Assembly: GCA_900320565.1 (NCBI GenBank)
Contig: ONSR01000014.1
Span: 1-64,000 of the forward strand
From: an uncultured Prevotellaceae bacterium
GTDB lineage: Bacteria; Bacteroidota; Bacteroidia; Bacteroidales; Bacteroidaceae
Direction: 5' to 3'
DNA: 64,000 nucleotides
How positions within the stretch are numbered: position 1 is the first letter of the stretch; each line of letters starts with the position of its first letter. The notes under the pieces were generated by a model, which was given only the letters and a program-made list of their open reading frames with translations, did no database searches and was not told where the DNA came from. Made by a program: the position numbers and the translations under genes. Shown in pieces: positions 15,942 through 24,850 of the stretch.

Positions 15942-17900
15942 TTAATCGTGCGATTTTTTCTCTTTCGAGTACTTCTTGATGAGGTTGTAGGCAGTATAAA
16001 GTCCCAGTTCACCTGCCTGAGAGAGGTCACTCAGTCCTTGTTCTATTTGACCTCCAAGGATGTAAGCAACACCTCTTCCGTAGTAAGCACTCGGGAAGTG
16101 GGAGTCGAGTTCAAGTGCACGAGAGAAGGACTTCTGAGCAGCGACATAATCGCCCAACTGAACTTGCACACAGCCGATGTTGTAATGCAAGAAAGGAGCA
16201 TCTGGCATGAGGTCGGAAGCCTTGTTATAGTCCTGAACTGCCATAAGATAGCCAAGTCGAAGATCGGATGCATTAGCAGTCGTTCGTGACACTTCGAGCT
16301 GTGCAAAACGACATTGAGCTCGCAACATAAGTGCCAATGGATCTGGTCCATCCTTTAGGATGAGTGCATCCATATCTGCAACGCCATTCTCAAAGTCACG
16401 AACATGATAGTAGTCGAGGGCACGATGCAAAAGCAAGTCCCTGTCTGTTGGGTTCTTCTCAAGCATTTCCGAGAAGACAGAAATCGAAAGCTGATGGGCT
16501 TCTGTCTGCCTTTCTGTCATTGGCGCTTCATTGTCTGTCAGGTAGAGTTGCAAAGGTAACAGATTGCGACCATTGAGCTCCTCAAGTTCTTGGCAATAAG
16601 CAACGTAAGTGTTTGTCTCTGAGTCTTTCTTATAGTAAGTGAGCGTATAGATAGGCTCAGGCTGCAGTTCTGCCTGACGGTTCTGAACCTTACCACGATA
16701 CTCGCTTACATATTCGTTCTCTTCTTCATGTTCATCCTCCTCGACCAAGGCAGCATAATCTTCTATGTTATGCTCACTCTTCTTTCGCGTTCGAACAGGA
16801 TATTTCTTGCCTGCTGCTGCATCCAATCGCGCTTGCAGGACTTTGAACTCATCCCTCTCGGCGCCATTGATGTCGCCTATCTTTCGCTTGATGGCAGCAC
16901 GCTGACGATAGCCATCCCAGAACTCTGGATAGTCCTTTATGACGGCACTGATGTCGCGAATAGCGCCTTTATAGTCGCCAATATTATCAAGCAGGAGAGC
17001 ACGATTGTAAAGGGCGATGGTGTTGTCCGGCTCAAGCTCAAGGACGAAGTTAAAGTCCTCAATGGCCAGATTGTCCTCACCTACTTGTGCACGAAGCAAA
17101 CCCCTGTTGTAATGGGCAATATAGTTGCGCGGCTCAAGGTCGAGACAGGCATCATAGTCGGACATTGCTCCTCGCAAGTTGTCTTGATTATAGCGAGCCA
17201 AAGCACGATTGACATAAAGTCCGGCATTTCGAGGCAACTGCATGATAGCTTTGTCGAGCGAGGCCTCTGCCTCTTTATATTCCTTTCGATTCCCCTGAAA
17301 CATTGCCTTCAGTCCCCAAGCTTTGCCATCGTAATCATCGAGTTCTATGGCTCTGTCGGTCCATTTCTCTGCCTGAACAGTATCGGTCCGAAGCAACGAC
17401 ACCTGAGCCTTCATCGTGTATTGCTCCGATTCCTTACCCCAATGGCGAAGCATCACATCGAGCGACGAGTCAGCCCGCTCGTATTCTTTCAGCTCGATTT
17501 GGCAGAGAACGATGTTGTGCCACGAGTTATGGTCTAAGGGATTTATTGCAATGGCTTTCTGGTAGTCTTCTTCAGCCAAAGCATAGCGGTTCTGGTTGAT
17601 GCGGCAGAGGGCTCGCAGAACATAATGGTTGAGGGCATAAGGATTACGTTCTACGGCAGAGTTGCAGTCAATCTCTGCGCCTTGATAATCCTCGAGGTAA
17701 TACTTGGCCAGAGCTCTGTAGAAGTAAGGTTCACCAAGCCAAGGCTTTGCGCTGATGACCATATTGAAACGCTGGATGGCAAGCACATAGTCCTCATAAT
17801 ACAAAGCATTGCGTCCCATCAACAGGACGCGGTCTGTGTTAATCTGTGCCGTCAGGCTCAGGCTGAACACAAAGAGAGCTATGGATAGAAGTCTCTTCAA
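15942..17900 (-). CDS. Secreted or periplasmic TPR-repeat protein
   Basis: The 652-residue protein has a signal peptide (MKRLLSIALFVFSLSLTAQI) followed by about a dozen 34-residue TPR units. Examples are AELDLEPRNYIAHYNRGLLR-like repeats and YAKNPYALNHYVLRALCRIN-like repeats. TPR arrays are protein-binding scaffolds. A charged linker lies near residues 370-410 (KKSEHNIEDYAALVEEDEHE), before a second TPR block. It sits between def and thrS, 4 bp from def, in an arrangement common in Bacteroidales. The partner protein is not evident. Confidence 0.85.
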   Translation of the reverse strand: MKRLLSIALFVFSLSLTAQINTDRVLLMGRNALYYEDYVLAIQRFNMVISAKPWLGEPYFYRALAKYYLEDYQGAEIDCNSAVERNPYALNHYVLRALCRINQNRYALAEEDYQKAIAINPLDHNSWHNIVLCQIELKEYERADSSLDVMLRHWGKESEQYTMKAQVSLLRTDTVQAEKWTDRAIELDDYDGKAWGLKAMFQGNRKEYKEAEASLDKAIMQLPRNAGLYVNRALARYNQDNLRGAMSDYDACLDLEPRNYIAHYNRGLLRAQVGEDNLAIEDFNFVLELEPDNTIALYNRALLLDNIGDYKGAIRDISAVIKDYPEFWDGYRQRAAIKRKIGDINGAERDEFKVLQARLDAAAGKKYPVRTRKKSEHNIEDYAALVEEDEHEEENEYVSEYRGKVQNRQAELQPEPIYTLTYYKKDSETNTYVAYCQELEELNGRNLLPLQLYLTDNEAPMTERQTEAHQLSISVFSEMLEKNPTDRDLLLHRALDYYHVRDFENGVADMDALILKDGPDPLALMLRAQCRFAQLEVSRTTANASDLRLGYLMAVQDYNKASDLMPDAPFLHYNIGCVQVQLGDYVAAQKSFSRALELDSHFPSAYYGRGVAYILGGQIEQGLSDLSQAGELGLYTAYNLIKKYSKEKKSHD

Positions 17901-17904
17901 TAAT

Positions 17905-18462
17905 TTACCTTTTCACCTTAACCTTATAGTTGCAGGAGAAGTTACCCTTCCTGATATCTTGTAGCTTAGACTTGGTGAGTTGGCGACGCAGGCCTTGCAG
18001 ATGATCTGTGAAGACAACACCGTCAAGGTGATCGAACTCATGCTGCATGACGCGAGCCAAATAGCCAGTCACCCATTCGTCGTGCTCCTGGAACTGCTCG
18101 TCCTGATAAGTGACGCGAATTCGAGTGGGACGTTTCACTTTCTCATGAATGCCCGGCAGACTGAGGCAACCCTCTTCCATTACATCTTGTTCTGTCTCAT
18201 CATACTCCTCGATATAGGGATTGATGAAGGTCTTGATGTAACCTTTGTACTCTGGAAGGTCATCGCTGATAACGTCGAGATTGATGACAACAAGCCTGAT
18301 GGGCAATCCCACTTGAGGTGCTGCCAAGCCAATGCCCTCACTGCGTTCGAGGGTCTCGTACATATTCTTGATGAGCTGCTCCAGCTCTGGATAGTCCTTG
18401 TCTATTTCCTCAGCCTCTTGACGGAGCACAGGCTGACCGAATGTATATATTGGTAGTATCAT
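17905..18462 (-). CDS. def: Peptide deformylase
   Basis: This metalloenzyme removes the N-formyl group from new proteins. All three family motifs are present: GIGLAAPQVG (motif 1), EEGCLSLPG (motif 2) and QHEFDHLDG (motif 3, with HExxH). I place the start at 18462 (MILPIYTFGQPVLRQEA), which gives 185 residues and a 4-bp ATGA overlap with the ruvX stop; an upstream in-frame ATG at 18480 would lie inside ruvX. It is translationally coupled to ruvX. Confidence 0.95.
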   Translation of the reverse strand: MILPIYTFGQPVLRQEAEEIDKDYPELEQLIKNMYETLERSEGIGLAAPQVGLPIRLVVINLDVISDDLPEYKGYIKTFINPYIEEYDETEQDVMEEGCLSLPGIHEKVKRPTRIRVTYQDEQFQEHDEWVTGYLARVMQHEFDHLDGVVFTDHLQGLRRQLTKSKLQDIRKGNFSCNYKVKVKR

Positions 18463-18872
18463 ATTTTCCTTTCCATCCATCCTTGCAGGATGATTGTTGC
18501 GCTCACCTCATCGACGAGTGCTTTGTTTCTGCGAGCCATCTTGCCGATGCCACTTTGCAGGATAGTTTGTTGGGCAAGGACGCTGGTATAGCGTTCGTCC
18601 CACATATCGACTGGCACAGCGGGGAACGTCTTCTGCAGTTGCTCTACGAAGGCACGCACTCGTGGCAGATTGTCGCTGTCTCTGCCGTTTGTCTGTTTAG
18701 GAAGTCCAACCACGAAGCGCTCCACTTGCTCCTTGGAGAGATAATCCTTCAGGAATACCAGCAGTTTGGGCGTCTCGACAGTAGTCAGTCCTCCTGGAAT
18801 AATCTGCAAAGGGTCCGTCACAGCCAAACCTGTACGACGGACCCCGTAGTCTATTGCAAGAACTCTTCCCAC
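18459..18872 (-). CDS. ruvX: Holliday junction resolvase-like protein RuvX/YqgF
   Basis: The 137-residue RNase H-fold protein opens MGRVLAIDYGVRRTGLAVTD with the catalytic Asp. It carries VVGLPKQTNGRDSD and DMWDERYTSVLAQ (second acidic site), and ends with a VDEVSATIILQGWM helix holding the third acidic residue. YqgF/RuvX proteins act in 16S rRNA 5'-end maturation or DNA junction processing. It overlaps def by 4 bp. The ~75-bp gap upstream contains ccttaagg reiterations. Confidence 0.93.
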   Translation of the reverse strand: MGRVLAIDYGVRRTGLAVTDPLQIIPGGLTTVETPKLLVFLKDYLSKEQVERFVVGLPKQTNGRDSDNLPRVRAFVEQLQKTFPAVPVDMWDERYTSVLAQQTILQSGIGKMARRNKALVDEVSATIILQGWMERKI

Positions 18873-18890
18873 ATTATAAATAATTATAAC

Positions 18891-18930
18891 GTCCTTAAGG
18901 TCCTTAAGTCTTTAAGGTCTCTAAGGTCTT
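18891..18930. repeat. Short ccttaagg-type reiterations
   Basis: Four imperfect ~10-bp units (gtccttaagg, tccttaagtc, tttaaggtct, ctaaggtctt) lie in the gap between the SPOR gene end and the ruvX start. Confidence 0.6.
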
Positions 18931-18946
18931 GGGGAGCCTCAGAATA

Positions 18947-19444
18947 TTATTTCTTATACAGCAGCCAAGCACCGGGATACTGTCCCTCGAGCTGATCGCG
19001 CTTTTGAGCTGCTTCGGGCTTGGTGTCGTAGCTGCAAGCAACAACACGATAGAAGGTCTGACCGTTCACCTGAGCCTGAGCAACGCAGCTGTTATAGCCC
19101 TGACCTGCAAGCTTCTGCATGAGAGCCACACCGTTGCTCTTGATGGTAACGGAAGCAACAACCACACCATACTGCTTCAGGGGGCTACCATCTACGAAGG
19201 TAACGCTCTCGTTGCGAACCTGTACATTACTGTAGTCTGCAACAGGAGTAGTCGTAACAGGAGTCACGGTCTGGGTTGTAACCTGCTGAACAGGAGTTGT
19301 GGTGGTAGTAGCAGGAGTTACAGTCTGAGCCTGCTGAGCCTTAGCCTTCTCATAAGCTTTCTTATAAGCACTCTCCTTGCTCTTGCAAGAGGACATCATG
19401 AACACAGCGCAGACAGCAGCGCAAACATAAAGAATCTTTTTCAT
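18947..19444 (-). CDS. SPOR-domain lipoprotein
   Basis: The 165-residue protein has a lipoprotein signal (MKKILYVCAAVCAVFMMSSC), a Lys/Ala segment, a Thr/Pro/Val-rich linker (about 40-75), and a C-terminal SPOR domain. The SPOR domain runs YGVVVASVTIKSNGVALMQK through FYRVVACSYDTKPEAAQKRD. SPOR domains bind denuded glycan strands at division sites, so a cell-wall or division role at the outer membrane's inner face is likely. A -7 element at 19492-19499 (TACCTTTG, minus) lies 47 bp upstream. Confidence 0.88.
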   Translation of the reverse strand: MKKILYVCAAVCAVFMMSSCKSKESAYKKAYEKAKAQQAQTVTPATTTTTPVQQVTTQTVTPVTTTPVADYSNVQVRNESVTFVDGSPLKQYGVVVASVTIKSNGVALMQKLAGQGYNSCVAQAQVNGQTFYRVVACSYDTKPEAAQKRDQLEGQYPGAWLLYKK

Positions 19445-19594
19445 AAGTTGTTTAATATGTTTTTGGTTACTTTTATCCTTTATTTTCTTCGCAAAGGTAC
19501 TGCTTTTTGTTCACTAAAACAATAAAATAAGCAGAAAAAGCCTTCTTTTCAACATTTTTTTGCATTTTTCTGCTGTTTGAATGCCTAAAAGCGC

Positions 19595-19602
19595 TATATT
19601 TG
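19595..19602 (+). promoter_or_regulatory. -7 element for the YtxH-holin-like operon
   Basis: TATATTTG, 50 bp upstream of the YtxH-type gene; the divergent SPOR gene has its own element at 19492-19499. Confidence 0.55.
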
Positions 19603-19652
19603 TAGGCGAAGAACATGTAAAACAACAGAATTAATAAGAAAGGAAAACGATT

Positions 19653-19865
19653 ATGAGAGCATTTGATTTTCTGGCTACATTCATTGGCGGAGCACTCGTA
19701 GGTGCTGCCTGCGGTTTGCTTTTCGCCCCTGAGAAGGGAAGCGACCTTCGTGAGAAAATTGCTGAGGCACTGCGCAAGCGTGGCATCAAGCTCAACCGTC
19801 AGGAGATGTCTGACCTGGTTGACGAGATTGCTGAAGAGTTGCAGGCTGCCAAGGAAGAAGAATAA
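19653..19865 (+). CDS. YtxH-domain small membrane protein
   Basis: The 70-residue protein has a glycine-rich membrane segment (TFIGGALVGAACGLLFAPEK), followed by the conserved APEKGSDLREKI motif and a charged helix. This is the YtxH signature, found in small stress-associated proteins. It starts a three-gene plus-strand set with a holin-like protein (43 bp downstream) and a small basic protein. The same trio is common in Bacteroidota, but its role is unknown. Confidence 0.88.
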   Translation: MRAFDFLATFIGGALVGAACGLLFAPEKGSDLREKIAEALRKRGIKLNRQEMSDLVDEIAEELQAAKEEE

Positions 19866-19908
19866 AGCCATTTCCCCACTCTCCCTTTGGGTGAGTGCCT
19901 AATATACT

Positions 19909-20271
19909 ATGAGCTATAGCAGCAGCATTCAAACGCTCTGGACAGAAGCAAAGAACTATCTGGAGCTGCAGAAAGAGTATCTGAAGTTGGACTCTGCAGA
20001 GAAGTTGAGCGTGCTCCTCTCTGCAGTGGCCACTGCGGCCGTGTGCCTGATACTCGCTCTGGCAGCCCTTTTCTTCTTTGTGATAGCCTTTGCTCTTTGG
20101 CTGGCGAAGATGGTTGGAGCAGCTTGGAGCTTCACCATAGTGGGCGGAGCGATGGTGCTCTTTATCATCATTGTACTCTTGGTTCGCAAGCGTTGGATTG
20201 TGCAGCCCATCGCAAGGTTTGTGGCTGGGCTGTTCGTGGGTGAGAACGAAGAAGAGGAGGACGAAGTATGA
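19909..20271 (+). CDS. Phage holin-like (holin III superfamily) membrane protein
   Basis: The 120-residue protein has two adjacent membrane helices (about 36-60, VLLSAVATAAVCLILALAAL, and 72-92, AWSFTIVGGAMVLFIIIVLL) between an amphipathic N-terminal helix and an acidic C-terminus. This matches the chromosomal phage_holin_3_6 family widespread in Bacteroidota. There are no phage genes nearby, so a housekeeping envelope role is more likely than lysis. It overlaps the next gene by 4 bp. Confidence 0.8.
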   Translation: MSYSSSIQTLWTEAKNYLELQKEYLKLDSAEKLSVLLSAVATAAVCLILALAALFFFVIAFALWLAKMVGAAWSFTIVGGAMVLFIIIVLLVRKRWIVQPIARFVAGLFVGENEEEEDEV

Positions 20272-20537
20272 CTGACATCGTGAACTCTCCGGATGTGCTT
20301 GCCGCCCTCAGGCAGAGGAAACGCAAAATTAAGCGGCAGATGCTGAACTCCCGCACACAGATGACGGACAACGTCAGTTATCTGACTGGTGGAAAAATGC
20401 CGAAGACTGCTGACAGGGCGCAGAAAATAGCTCGCCTTCTCATCAACGGCCTCGTCATTTATCGCGGGTTCCGCCTTTTCTCAGGTATCGCGTCAGGCAT
20501 CTATTCCTTCTTCACTCCAAGCAAGCGTCGCAAGTAG
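20268..20537 (+). CDS. Small basic membrane-associated protein of unknown function
   Basis: The 89-residue protein is not a family I recognise. It has a lysine/arginine-rich N-terminal helix (RQRKRKIKRQMLNSR), a central TGGKMPKTADR segment, and a moderately hydrophobic C-terminal stretch (LLINGLVIYRGFRLFSGIAS) ending in SKRRK. The 4-bp overlap with the holin-like gene indicates translational coupling, so it is likely a partner of the YtxH/holin-like pair. Confidence 0.7.
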   Translation: MTDIVNSPDVLAALRQRKRKIKRQMLNSRTQMTDNVSYLTGGKMPKTADRAQKIARLLINGLVIYRGFRLFSGIASGIYSFFTPSKRRK

Positions 20538-20540
20538 CGG

Positions 20541-21050
20541 CTACTTTTCTCGAGCCTTTCTGGCAAACTCAAACAGCGACTGAGGCAGATGGCAATACCC
20601 TTCCGGGTTCTTGTCCAGATAGTCTTGGTGGTATTCCTCGGCCGTATAGAAGTTCTCGAGCGGCAGTTTCTCCACGGCGAGGGGCTCATCGTAGCACTTC
20701 TGTTCCTCCAAAAACACCTTTTCTATAATAGGCAGATCCTCGCCAGAAGTATAGTAAACACCTGTGCGATAGCGTGTTCCCTCATCGTGACCCTGTTTAT
20801 TGAGGCTGGTTGGGTCGATAGCCTTGAAGAACATCTGCAACAGAAACTCCAGGCTCACAACCTCAGGATTGTACCTCACACGAACCGTCTCGGCAAAGCC
20901 AGTCGTATCAGTATATACCTCTTTATAGGTAGGGTTCTGCGTGTGGCCGTTTGCAAAGCCGACCTCCGTCTCCGTCACGCCCTGAATCTGTTTGAAGTAA
21001 TGCTCTGTTCCCCAAAAGCATCCTCCGGCAAGATAAATTTCCTTCGTCAT
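20541..21050 (-). CDS. msrA: Peptide-methionine (S)-S-oxide reductase
   Basis: MsrA reduces methionine S-sulfoxide in oxidised proteins. The catalytic motif GCFWGTEHYF lies at the start of the protein. It is followed by VGFANGHTQNPTYKEV (the family's GYANG..NPTYEEV) and by HDEGTRYRTGVYY. I place the start at 21050 (MTKEIYLAGGCFWGTE), which gives 169 residues; an upstream in-frame ATG at 21086 would add 12 unconserved residues. A -7 element TACTTTTG (plus 21073-21080, minus strand) lies 22 bp upstream. The gene converges with the small basic protein gene, 3 bp away. Confidence 0.95.
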   Translation of the reverse strand: MTKEIYLAGGCFWGTEHYFKQIQGVTETEVGFANGHTQNPTYKEVYTDTTGFAETVRVRYNPEVVSLEFLLQMFFKAIDPTSLNKQGHDEGTRYRTGVYYTSGEDLPIIEKVFLEEQKCYDEPLAVEKLPLENFYTAEEYHQDYLDKNPEGYCHLPQSLFEFARKAREK

Positions 21051-21230
21051 ATTGTTTCTGCTATTCTGGTTGCAAAAGTACGACATTTTTGCCAGTTACG
21101 CCAAACTGCACTCCACTTTTTTATGCTTTGGGCGCAAAATAGTCCGAAAGACTTCAGGCAGACACACCAATCCGAAACAAAGGAAGCACTCGAGTACAAT
21201 GTGTCACAAAATTTTCGCTTTTGCTTTCTC

Positions 21231-21642
21231 TTTGTCACTTTTCAACGTGTCGAAAAAGGGCACAAAACACGCCAAAGTTTCTAACGCAGCACGCCGCCTT
21301 TTTAAACTCGGCACGTTAAGTTGACCAACTCACCACGTTAAGTTTGAAATTTAACTGCGTTAAGTTTACCGAAGCTCCACGCTAAAAAACGAGGAAAAAC
21401 GTGCTCTTTTTGCCCATTTTGCAAAGCAGAGATGGCAATTTAGGCACCAGAGATTGAAAATTGAGCACTGAGACCCTTCTGTAACAGCCTGATACAGAGC
21501 CTGTTTCAAAACTCTTTCGTTCTAAGCGCGTCAAATCGTCTCAGGGTACAAAAGTGCCACCGAGAGAATTTTAAGCGATTCTCGCGAGTCGCCTCAAAAC
21601 GCAAGTGTAAGCAAAATAGCCCAAAAGACGAGCAAAGTGTCA
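21231..21642. repeat. Dispersed ~411-bp element, copy 1 (contains 22-bp array C)
   Basis: This segment matches the reverse complement of 32433-32843 along its whole length; its right half (about 21485-21642) is roughly 90% identical by eye. Its left half holds six units in exact 22-bp register, with cores at 21269, 21291, 21313, 21335, 21357 and 21379 (acgc/acgt/gcgt), mostly cacgttaag-like. No frame is conserved at its full length between copies. It fills the 634-bp gap between msrA and the esterase. Confidence 0.88.
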
Positions 21643-21684
21643 GAAGAGGAGAAGCAAAGTCAGACAGTATAAACGCTTGTTTTA

Positions 21685-22782
21685 TTACTTGACTGTTATC
21701 TTGCAAGGCGCAGCAAATCGAGGGTCTTGCCGCTCGTATAATGTCTGTCGATAGGTGTCCAGGCTTGGCTTAAGTTTGCCCTTGAAAACCTTCTTGCCGC
21801 GAAGTTTCACGGTAACAGGCTTCTTGAGGTTCACCAGCTCATCGCTCAAGTACAATGTCAACTCAGAATAATCCAAACGAGAAATGTTTATTGTGTTGCC
21901 CTCGACCACTACATCCACGCGTTTGCCGCGGCTGAGTTCCTCTCGTGGAGCAGCAAGCCAGTAGAAGGTGGAACGAAAGACTGCCTCCTGTTGCCAGATG
22001 ATGTGCTTGGGCCAAGCCTGTCGCTTAAACTTCGCCATCCAAGGCAAGGCAGCCGCATCCTCGCGGTCCATCCAATGTCCTTTGCCTTCCATGATGTGCG
22101 TCTCGTGGATGTATCCATCAGGAGAAGTGCGTTGCAAGGAGTCCATCTGCAAGCCTCGCTCACGGTCGAGTCGGTTGCGATTGTAGGCTGCATCGTTGGC
22201 TCCGCACCAAATCATGAAAGGCGTGTTCAAGAGGTTCTCCAGCCTGACATCGCCCGGATGGCCCGCCATCATGCTCGCCGCAGCCCAATGATCGGCCATA
22301 CGCGGAGCCATGCGCCACACGCCATCGCCGCCAGCCGAATATCCCATGATATAAACCTTGTCGGGGTTAACATTGTAATGAGCAATCATCGTACGAATCA
22401 GGACGCGATACATGCTGTCGATAGGCTGCTGACACCACATATCCCATGCCTCCAAAGGCGAACGGGGCGCCACATAAACGCCCTCACTCGGACGATACAG
22501 TCGCATCTGGTTCCGCCATTGCTGGTCGTTGACCTCAGGCGTCGTCCCGCCTCCTCCATGCAGGCTTATCCAAAGGCTTCGCCCGTCGGCAGGTGTCTCT
22601 CCATAGACCGCCCACCAAAGCTTCATGCTATCACCGTCCTGACGGATGATGCTGTCGCGCAGTATGTTCGCTGTCGCAGTTCGCAAACTATCCAGCCATT
22701 GCTGGCGAATGTTCTCGAAGTCCTGCGCGTGAGCCGAAACAACGGCCAGCAGGAAAAGCAAAAGAAATCGGAATCTTATCAT
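21685..22782 (-). CDS. Secreted alpha/beta-hydrolase (esterase/depolymerase-like)
   Basis: The 365-residue protein has a signal peptide (MIRFRFLLLFLLAVVSAHAQ) and an alpha/beta-hydrolase fold: an oxyanion region with ISLHGGGGTTPEVN, the nucleophile elbow IMGYSAGGDGVWRM (Gly-Tyr-Ser-Ala-Gly), and a late histidine in MEGKGHWMDRED. It resembles poly-hydroxybutyrate depolymerase or feruloyl-esterase-like enzymes used in glycan breakdown. Its start overlaps the GH84 stop by 4 bp (ATGA), so the two are co-translated. A role in de-esterifying the same glycan is an inference; the substrate is unknown. Confidence 0.75.
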   Translation of the reverse strand: MIRFRFLLLFLLAVVSAHAQDFENIRQQWLDSLRTATANILRDSIIRQDGDSMKLWWAVYGETPADGRSLWISLHGGGGTTPEVNDQQWRNQMRLYRPSEGVYVAPRSPLEAWDMWCQQPIDSMYRVLIRTMIAHYNVNPDKVYIMGYSAGGDGVWRMAPRMADHWAAASMMAGHPGDVRLENLLNTPFMIWCGANDAAYNRNRLDRERGLQMDSLQRTSPDGYIHETHIMEGKGHWMDREDAAALPWMAKFKRQAWPKHIIWQQEAVFRSTFYWLAAPREELSRGKRVDVVVEGNTINISRLDYSELTLYLSDELVNLKKPVTVKLRGKKVFKGKLKPSLDTYRQTLYERQDPRFAAPCKITVK

Positions 22783-24827
22783 GGAGTTTTGATTTGGAAC
22801 GCACTCGATTGCTTGCCATTCTTGATGCGATTGTCTTCAACGTACCATGAGCCTGAAGCGCGGCCTGCACATTGGATGGTGTAGCCCTCAGGCGTCTTGG
22901 TGAAGATGTAGGTATTCCACTCCGCATTGTATGGCTTCGTGTTCTTGTTCAACCAGAATGTGCCTATCTCGTTGACGTAGCGGCCATCCTGGGCATTCGT
23001 TATCTTGAAACGATTTGTCTCAGGCACAAGCTCTATGTTCCATAGTTGACGCTGCGGATTGATAGTGTCAGCCTCCGCCACAAAGACAGGGAAGTCGCCG
23101 TCTCTATCTGGCGAAGCATTCACGTCGGTCAGGTACTTGCCGCTATACATTATATAATATAGTCCGTCCTCGATGGCTTGCTGAGGGAAGAACTCCAAGC
23201 CGTAAGCATAATGTTTCTTGTAGTCCTTGACGAGACGAATGGCTTCTTCATTCACCCAAGGCGTCACAATCGTACCGCTCACTACGGGCTTTGCTTTCAC
23301 GACGGAGCCTGCGTAGTTGCGGCTAATAATGCTCTTCTGCTTTTCTTCGAGGCGTTGCAAGGCACGATAGTGAGCCACAAAGCCCACGCTGTCCGATGTC
23401 TGCAATGCTTTCTGCATCGCCGTTACCTGAAGGCCTCTCTGCCCAAGCACTCGCATAGTCTCAACCCACGGCCCAATCTCCTGCAGCATCTCTGGCTGAG
23501 AAAGGCTGTCAGCAAGCAGGGCATCTGCTTCCGTCACAAGGCAAGAGAAGTATTGTTCGTTGGGAACTTTGCCGAAGTCAGGGCTCTCGCCCTCGCGCCG
23601 CAAGCCGTGTGCCGTCTTGCCAAGGTCGATATTGTTCTCGCAGAAGAAGCGGAAGGCTTCCTTGCTCGTGGGCATCAACTCGTCGAGGGCTTCTTGCCAA
23701 GACCTCTCAGCATTGTAGGCAGGCATGTTCCAGCAATAGTCCGCAATGCTGTAGAGAGAGACTTTGGAGGCCTCGGCATACTCCATGGGATTGCTGCAAA
23801 AGCCCGACACGAGGTCGGCTATGTCGAGCCCGTTTCCGAAGGTCTTGCCCATGAGCAGGCGGCTTTGGCAATAATCGTTGACCGGATAGTTGAGCCAGAT
23901 AAAAGCCTTACGTTTGATTTGCGCGTTTATCCATTCCATATCGTCGCGCTCTATCATATCGACAACACTGTTGCCTGTCCACATGATGCGCACTTCTGGA
24001 TACATCTTCGTGCCTAGAATAGAGAGATAGTCTCCCCTACTCCATGACTTGTTGTATTGTGTAGGACAAATGATGAGGGGTTCCACATCCTTGTGTTTAC
24101 GGACAAAGTTATCAGTCAGGTAGTTCATCAGCCCAGCCTGCTTCTCTGCCCTTGCGCCCTCGCCACCGATGTCGTCGAAGAAGACAGCGAACGTACGAAT
24201 GCCAAGCTCGTACATGATGTTCAGTTTGTTCACAACGGCCAGACTGTCCTGCAGGTTCCACTTGATGTCTCCTCCAGGATGAATGGCCCAGACGAACTGC
24301 ACCCTGTTGCGATGCGCAGCCTCCACGAGCTCTTTCAGCTTCGCAGCCTCAGCCTCGGGATATGGGTCGCGCCAATGAGTACGATGATAGGGGTCGTCTT
24401 TAGGACCATAGACATAGATGTTGAGTTTGTGCTTGCCGTAAAACTCGAACTGGCGAAGACGGTCCTGATGACTCCAAGGATTGCCATAGAAGCCCTCGAT
24501 GACACCTCTGCAACTGACGCTTGGCCAGTCACGAATCTCGAAGCCCTCATCAAGGAGACTGAACTCTTTATATTTTGAATTGTCTAATTTTGAATTTATA
24601 ATTTGCTCAAGTGCCTGCTCTCCATAGAAAGTTCCACTTTCGTCCCTGCCTGCCACAACAATCTCCTTGGGCGTAACCTTTAGGTAGTAGCCCTCAGCCT
24701 GCTGGGGGATTTTCTTCCGATAAGCCTTAACGGCTTTATCTCCAACCTTTCCTATTATTTTAATGGGCTCACCAAATGTGCAGAGGCAAACCGATGCCAG
24801 GAACAAAAAGAATAGTTGTCGTTTCAT
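22779..24827 (-). CDS. GH84 beta-N-acetylglucosaminidase (O-GlcNAcase-like)
   Basis: The 682-residue secreted enzyme has a signal peptide (MKRQLFFLFLASVCLCTFGE), a GH20b-like N-domain (about 25-125), and a GH84 barrel starting SCRGVIEGFYGNPWSHQDRL. The barrel contains MYELGIRTFAVFFDDIGGEG, whose Asp pair matches the catalytic Asp-Asp of BtGH84. A helical domain and a C-terminal beta domain follow. It removes terminal beta-GlcNAc from host or dietary glycans by substrate-assisted catalysis. It overlaps the esterase gene and lies 23 bp after a Crp/Fnr gene, which might control it. Confidence 0.9.
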   Translation of the reverse strand: MKRQLFFLFLASVCLCTFGEPIKIIGKVGDKAVKAYRKKIPQQAEGYYLKVTPKEIVVAGRDESGTFYGEQALEQIINSKLDNSKYKEFSLLDEGFEIRDWPSVSCRGVIEGFYGNPWSHQDRLRQFEFYGKHKLNIYVYGPKDDPYHRTHWRDPYPEAEAAKLKELVEAAHRNRVQFVWAIHPGGDIKWNLQDSLAVVNKLNIMYELGIRTFAVFFDDIGGEGARAEKQAGLMNYLTDNFVRKHKDVEPLIICPTQYNKSWSRGDYLSILGTKMYPEVRIMWTGNSVVDMIERDDMEWINAQIKRKAFIWLNYPVNDYCQSRLLMGKTFGNGLDIADLVSGFCSNPMEYAEASKVSLYSIADYCWNMPAYNAERSWQEALDELMPTSKEAFRFFCENNIDLGKTAHGLRREGESPDFGKVPNEQYFSCLVTEADALLADSLSQPEMLQEIGPWVETMRVLGQRGLQVTAMQKALQTSDSVGFVAHYRALQRLEEKQKSIISRNYAGSVVKAKPVVSGTIVTPWVNEEAIRLVKDYKKHYAYGLEFFPQQAIEDGLYYIMYSGKYLTDVNASPDRDGDFPVFVAEADTINPQRQLWNIELVPETNRFKITNAQDGRYVNEIGTFWLNKNTKPYNAEWNTYIFTKTPEGYTIQCAGRASGSWYVEDNRIKNGKQSSAFQIKTP

Positions 24828-24850
24828 GGTATATCGTCAAATAATTGATG

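Noticed and set aside
19909..20271. Prophage remnant, suggested by the holin-like gene
   Set aside because: No other phage genes; this holin-like family is common as a chromosomal gene with YtxH proteins in Bacteroidota.
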